Assembly (NCBI RefSeq): GCF_001693485.1
Contig: NZ_MAXC01000043.1
Coordinates: forward strand, 1-64,000
Direction of reading: 5' to 3'
Origin: Bradyrhizobium sp. LMTR 3
GTDB lineage: Bacteria > Pseudomonadota > Alphaproteobacteria > Rhizobiales > Xanthobacteraceae
Length of the DNA: 64,000 bases
Positions within the stretch are counted from its first letter, which is position 1, and each line of letters opens with the position of its first letter. This document shows positions 60,835-64,000 of this stretch, piece after piece. The position numbers and the translations under genes are program-made. The notes beneath the pieces were generated by a model that was not told where the DNA came from, made no database searches, and worked only from the letters and a program-made list of their open reading frames with translations.

Positions 60835-62997
60835 ATGAATCGTGTCGATGCCCACGGATTGAAGATCGCCCCTGTCCTGTTCGATTTCATCGCCAAGGAG
60901 GCGACTCCCAAGACCGGGATTTCCCCAGACGCGTTCTGGGCCGGCGTCGCCGCCATCGTCAAAAAGCTCGGGCCGAAAAATCGCGAGCTGCTCGCCCTCC
61001 GCGACGCGCTGCAGGTCAAAATCGACGGCTGGCATCGCGCCAACAAGGGCAAGGCGTTCGACATGAACGCCTATACGGCGTTCCTGAAGGAGATCGGTTA
61101 TCTCCTGCCCGAGCCGGCCACGCAGAAGGTCGAGACATCAGATGTCGACGAGGAGATCGGCAAGATCTGCGGACCGCAGCTCGTCGTTCCCTTGACCAAT
61201 GCCCGCTACGCGCTGAACGCCGCGAACGCGCGCTGGGGCTCACTATACGACGCCTTCTACGGCACCGACGCGATTCCGCATGATCCGAGCGAAGCTGGCC
61301 GCGGCTACAACAAGGCGCGCGGCGACAAGGTGATCGCCAAGGCCAAGGCGTTCCTCGACTCCGCCGTGCCGCTCGCGACCGGCAGCCACACCGATGTGAC
61401 GTCGTACAGCGTCATCGCCGGCCAGCTCGCGGTTAAACTGAAGAGCGGCAACGCCACCGCGCTAAAATCCGCTTCGCAGTTCGCCGGCTACCAGGGCGAC
61501 CCCGCTCAGCCTTCCGCGGTCCTGCTCGTCAACAATGGCATGCACGTCGAAGTGAAGATCAACCGCAATCATTCGATCGGCAAGGATGATCCGGCCGGTG
61601 TCGCCGACATGATTCTGGAATCGGCGGTTTCCACCATTCTCGACATGGAAGACTCGGTTGCCGCGGTCGACGCCGAAGACAAGGTGCTGGTCTATCGCAA
61701 CACGCTCGGTTTGATGAACGGCACGCTTTCCGCCGATTTCGAGAAGGGCGGCAAGACGGTTCAACGATCTCTCAACCCTGACCGCGTCTACAAGACGCCC
61801 GACGGCAAGGAGCTGACGCTGCACGGTCGCAGCCTGCTGCTGATGCGCAATGTCGGCCATCACATGTTCACCGACGCATTGCTCGATGAAAAGGGCGAGG
61901 AGATTCCGGAAGGGCTGCTCGATGCTGCGGTCGCCGGTCTGCTTGCGATCCACGACCTCAGGGGCAATTCGAAGATCAGGAATAGCCGCACCGGCTCGAT
62001 CTACATCGTCAAGCCGAAGATGCACGGCCCCGACGAAGTCGCACTGACCTGTGAACTGTTCGGCGAGGTGGAAAGGCTGCTCGGACTGCCCGAGAACACC
62101 ATGAAGGTCGGCATCATGGACGAGGAGCGTCGCACCACGGTGAACCTGAAGGCCTGCATCCAGAACGCCTCGAAGCGCATCTGCTTCATCAACACCGGCT
62201 TCCTCGACCGCACCGGCGACGAGATTCACACCTCGATGGAAGCGGGTCCGATGATCCGCAAGAACGACATGAAGGCGCAGCCCTGGATCAAGGCCTATGA
62301 GGACTGGAACGTCGACATGGGACTGATCGACGGCCTGCCCGGCCATGCCCAGATCGGCAAGGGCATGTGGGCGGCACCCGACAAGATGGCCGACATGTTG
62401 ACCCAGAAGCTCGGTCATCCGCAGGCCGGCGCGACCACGGCATGGGTGCCCTCGCCGACCGCCGCCACGCTGCATGCGTTGCACTATCACCAGGTCAACG
62501 TGATCGCGCGACAGGAGGAGCTCGCCAGGGGTGGCCAGCGCGCAAAACTCTCCGACATCCTCACCGTTCCGGTGTCGCAGTCGAACTGGGCGCCCGATGA
62601 CGTGAAGCAGGAGATCGACAACAACTGTCAGGGTATCCTCGGCTATGTCGTGCGCTGGATCGACCAGGGCGTTGGCTGCTCCAAGGTGCCCGACATCCAT
62701 GACGTCGGCCTGATGGAGGACCGCGCGACGTTGCGGATTTCCAGCCAGCATCTGGCGAATTGGCTGGCGCATGGCGTCGTCAGCAAGGATCAGGTGATGG
62801 AATCGCTGAAGCGAATGGCCGTCGTGGTGGACAAGCAGAATGCCGGCGACCCGCTCTACAAGCCGATGGCGCCTTCGTTCGATGGCGTTGCCTTCCAGGC
62901 CGCCTGCGATCTCGTCTTCAAGGGCCGCGAGCAGCCGAACGGCTACACCGAATACATCCTCACCGCTCGCCGCCGCGAGGCAAAGGCGGCGGGCTGA
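60835..62997 (+). CDS. glcB: Malate synthase G
   Basis: Condenses glyoxylate and acetyl-CoA to malate in the glyoxylate shunt, 720 residues, the length of the monomeric G form. TILDMEDSVAAVDAEDKVLVYRN holds the catalytic acidic and metal residues, NVGHHMFTDA and MEAGPMIRKNDMK are conserved; the C-terminal helical domain ends with FKGREQPNGYTEYILT. Single gene after the sulfur locus; isocitrate lyase is not in the window. Confidence 0.96.
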   Translation: MNRVDAHGLKIAPVLFDFIAKEATPKTGISPDAFWAGVAAIVKKLGPKNRELLALRDALQVKIDGWHRANKGKAFDMNAYTAFLKEIGYLLPEPATQKVETSDVDEEIGKICGPQLVVPLTNARYALNAANARWGSLYDAFYGTDAIPHDPSEAGRGYNKARGDKVIAKAKAFLDSAVPLATGSHTDVTSYSVIAGQLAVKLKSGNATALKSASQFAGYQGDPAQPSAVLLVNNGMHVEVKINRNHSIGKDDPAGVADMILESAVSTILDMEDSVAAVDAEDKVLVYRNTLGLMNGTLSADFEKGGKTVQRSLNPDRVYKTPDGKELTLHGRSLLLMRNVGHHMFTDALLDEKGEEIPEGLLDAAVAGLLAIHDLRGNSKIRNSRTGSIYIVKPKMHGPDEVALTCELFGEVERLLGLPENTMKVGIMDEERRTTVNLKACIQNASKRICFINTGFLDRTGDEIHTSMEAGPMIRKNDMKAQPWIKAYEDWNVDMGLIDGLPGHAQIGKGMWAAPDKMADMLTQKLGHPQAGATTAWVPSPTAATLHALHYHQVNVIARQEELARGGQRAKLSDILTVPVSQSNWAPDDVKQEIDNNCQGILGYVVRWIDQGVGCSKVPDIHDVGLMEDRATLRISSQHLANWLAHGVVSKDQVMESLKRMAVVVDKQNAGDPLYKPMAPSFDGVAFQAACDLVFKGREQPNGYTEYILTARRREAKAAG

Positions 62998-63036
62998 GCC
63001 CGCCGCGACACGTCACGATGCCGCATTGATTCTGGC

Positions 63037-63061
63037 GGAACGCCTGAGCTTTTTGTCCGTT
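63037..63061 (+). promoter_or_regulatory. EcfG-type promoter of csbD gene
   Basis: GGAAC at 63037-63041 and CGTT at 63058-63061 are separated by exactly 16 bases, a full match to the general-stress sigma factor consensus of alphaproteobacteria. It is 32 bases before the start codon at 63093. Confidence 0.75.
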
Positions 63062-63092
63062 GATCGCCATACCAACTGAGGAGGAGATGGCG

Positions 63093-63293
63093 ATGGATTG
63101 GAACAGGGTTGAAGGCAACTGGAAACAGTTCAAGGGCTCAGCCAAGGAGAAGTGGGGCAAGCTTACCGATGACGATCTGAACGTCATCGAGGGCCGCCGC
63201 GAACAACTCGAAGGCAAGCTGCAGCAGCGCTACGGCTTCGCCAAGGACCAGATCCGCAAGGACGTGGACGACTGGTTCAGGACCTTGAAATAG
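63093..63293 (+). CDS. CsbD family stress protein
   Basis: Small hydrophilic protein of 66 residues with the CsbD pattern MDWNRVEGNWKQFKGSAKEK, then KLTDDDLNVIEGRREQLEG and a terminal DDWFRTL. A GAGGAGGAG site 6 bases upstream favours ATG 63093 over 63087. Full EcfG promoter upstream and a strong terminator after. Typical general-stress gene; biochemical role unknown. Confidence 0.93.
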   Translation: MDWNRVEGNWKQFKGSAKEKWGKLTDDDLNVIEGRREQLEGKLQQRYGFAKDQIRKDVDDWFRTLK

Positions 63294-63310
63294 GAACGCG
63301 CTTTCGAGCG

Positions 63311-63340
63311 AAAAAGCCCCGGTCCGCGCCGGGGCTTTTT
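63311..63340. terminator. Bidirectional rho-independent terminator
   Basis: AAAAAGCCCCGG pairs perfectly with CCGGGGCTTTTT over 12 bp with a 6-base loop. It serves csbD on the plus strand and the convergent small membrane gene on the minus strand. Confidence 0.93.
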
Positions 63341-63355
63341 CGTTGGTGGCTGCGG

Positions 63356-63511
63356 CTAAATCACCGCGATGTATCTCAACAGCGAGATCACGCCCAGAAT
63401 GATCACCACGACGCGGGCGATCTGCTTGGCGCGGCCGTCGATCGGCAGGAGGTTGATGAGATAGAGGACGAGGATAACGACCAGAAACGTGATGAGTATA
63501 CTGACAAGCAT
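63356..63511 (-). CDS. Thivi_2564-type small membrane protein
   Basis: Protein of 51 residues with two short membrane helices joined by LPIDGRAKQIAR; the overall pattern matches the Thivi_2564 family. A GAGGGGG site precedes the ATG at 63511. An EcfG promoter lies upstream, so it belongs to the stress regulon like csbD, which it faces across a shared terminator. Confidence 0.82.
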   Translation of the reverse strand: MLVSILITFLVVILVLYLINLLPIDGRAKQIARVVVIILGVISLLRYIAVI

Positions 63512-63560
63512 GCGAAGCCCCCTCGGCGTTGGCCGGAAAATGCGCTGGTAGTGTTTTGTT

Positions 63561-63585
63561 AACGTGAACAAGCGCGCCGGGTTCC
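63561..63585 (-). promoter_or_regulatory. EcfG-type promoter of small membrane protein
   Basis: Minus-strand GGAAC (63585-63581), 16 bases, CGTT (63564-63561). Full match to consensus, about 50 bases before the ATG. The GGAAC is part of a palindrome GGTTCCGT-GCC-ACGGAACC. Confidence 0.75.
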
Positions 63586-63716
63586 GTGCCACGGAACCGA
63601 GCCCGCTTGGAAAATCGCAGCCATTTCAAGGAATCCTCGTAATACTACGCGGCTCTCACTCGATAAGTCTTTACCGTTTCCCCCCCAAATGACCCACGAC
63701 GCCTCGGGGGAGCATC

Positions 63717-64000
63717 ATGTTGAACCGTCTGACCGTATCCGCGCTGCTGAAAGCCGTCATCCTCGTCACCTCATTCTGCGTGGTGGTCGGATTTTCGCTT
63801 AGTGCCTGGGACTCCTGGGGCCGCTTGCAGGTGGCGAGCCGCATTGCGGTCATCGCCGACGCCTCCGCAAACATGTTCAAGGCGATGCACAATCTGCGCA
63901 CCGATCGCTCCACGACCAACCGGCTCTTGAATTCCGATGCGCCGATGGACGCCGATATCGAGAAGTATCTGCGCAACATCCGCGACACCGAAATGCCGGC
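63717..64000 (+). CDS. Start of a membrane receptor, probably methyl-accepting chemotaxis type (partial)
   Basis: The first 94 residues: MLNRLTVSALLKAVILVTSF begins a membrane helix, then a periplasmic helical region with VASRIAVIADASANMFKAMHNLRTDR. This resembles the four-helix sensor part of chemoreceptors and similar sensors. A CGGGGGAG site precedes the ATG. The signalling domain is beyond the window, so the class is not certain. Confidence 0.65.
   Translation, partial: MLNRLTVSALLKAVILVTSFCVVVGFSLSAWDSWGRLQVASRIAVIADASANMFKAMHNLRTDRSTTNRLLNSDAPMDADIEKYLRNIRDTEMP

Overview
The window is GC-rich chromosomal DNA of an alphaproteobacterium of the Bradyrhizobium type (Hyphomicrobiales, Nitrobacteraceae). 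The evidence is the pairing of zapA with a DUF4164 coiled-coil gene, the RcdA (DUF1465) protease-adaptor gene, small DUF1192, DUF934 and DUF2849 proteins, promoters of the EcfG general-stress type (GGAAC-N16-CGTT), and many copies of short palindromic intergenic repeats of the kind common in bradyrhizobia. It reads mostly as core genome. No phage, IS element, CRISPR array, rRNA or tRNA was seen.

Layout. 1-1.0 kb: end of an unidentified gene, then zapA and its partner on the minus strand. 1.1-8.6 kb: a central-carbon cluster, tkt-gap-pgk-fba(class II)-fba(class I)-thiE-like, with two unrelated aldolases in tandem. 8.6-10.6 kb: a Sel1-repeat secreted protein and an inositol monophosphatase. 10.7-15.1 kb: an RND efflux pump (inner-membrane pump plus lipoprotein adaptor). 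15.8-18.4 kb: a MotA/TolQ-like channel, a MotB-like peptidoglycan-binding partner with a long coiled coil, and a GNAT acetyltransferase. 18.6-23.4 kb: an ABC exporter, ribosomal protein L31, rcdA, a candidate small RNA, DUF1192 and a quinone oxidoreductase. 23.5-29.2 kb: c-di-GMP turnover (a membrane GGDEF-EAL protein with a degenerate GGDEF site and a sensor diguanylate cyclase) flanking a HigBA toxin-antitoxin pair. 29.4-34.3 kb: galU, a lytic transglycosylase, an SGNH-fold protein lacking its catalytic Ser and His, and a CsbD-type stress protein. 34.4-40.9 kb: a more accessory-looking stretch with two SDRs, an AraC regulator divergent from an MBL-fold hydrolase and a cysteine-rich DUF1326 protein, a GNAT enzyme and a TfdA-like dioxygenase. 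41.1-48.8 kb: YqgE, a DsbD-domain protein, small secreted and membrane proteins, a flippase, a TauE-type exporter, 3-hydroxybutyrate dehydrogenase with a patatin phospholipase, and a CAP-domain lipoprotein. 49.0-60.7 kb: a complete assimilatory sulfate locus: uptake (sbp, cysT, cysW, cysA), reduction (cysH, DUF934, cysI, DUF2849, cysG) and, divergently, activation (cysD, cysNC). 60.8-64 kb: malate synthase G, a second CsbD protein, a small membrane protein and the start of a chemotaxis-type receptor.

How it works together. The sulfur locus takes sulfate from the periplasm to sulfide, with siroheme made on site by CysG. The reductase is of the APS type although an APS kinase is also encoded, so PAPS is probably made for sulfation. 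The c-di-GMP genes form a make/break pair. Three small stress-type genes carry EcfG-like promoters. At least thirteen palindromic repeats in five families sit between genes, two of them inside apparent operons. The least explained items are the motor-like pair at 15.8-18.0 kb, the candidate small RNA at 21.75-21.84 kb, the SGNH pseudoenzyme, the DUF1326 locus and the gap leader hairpins.
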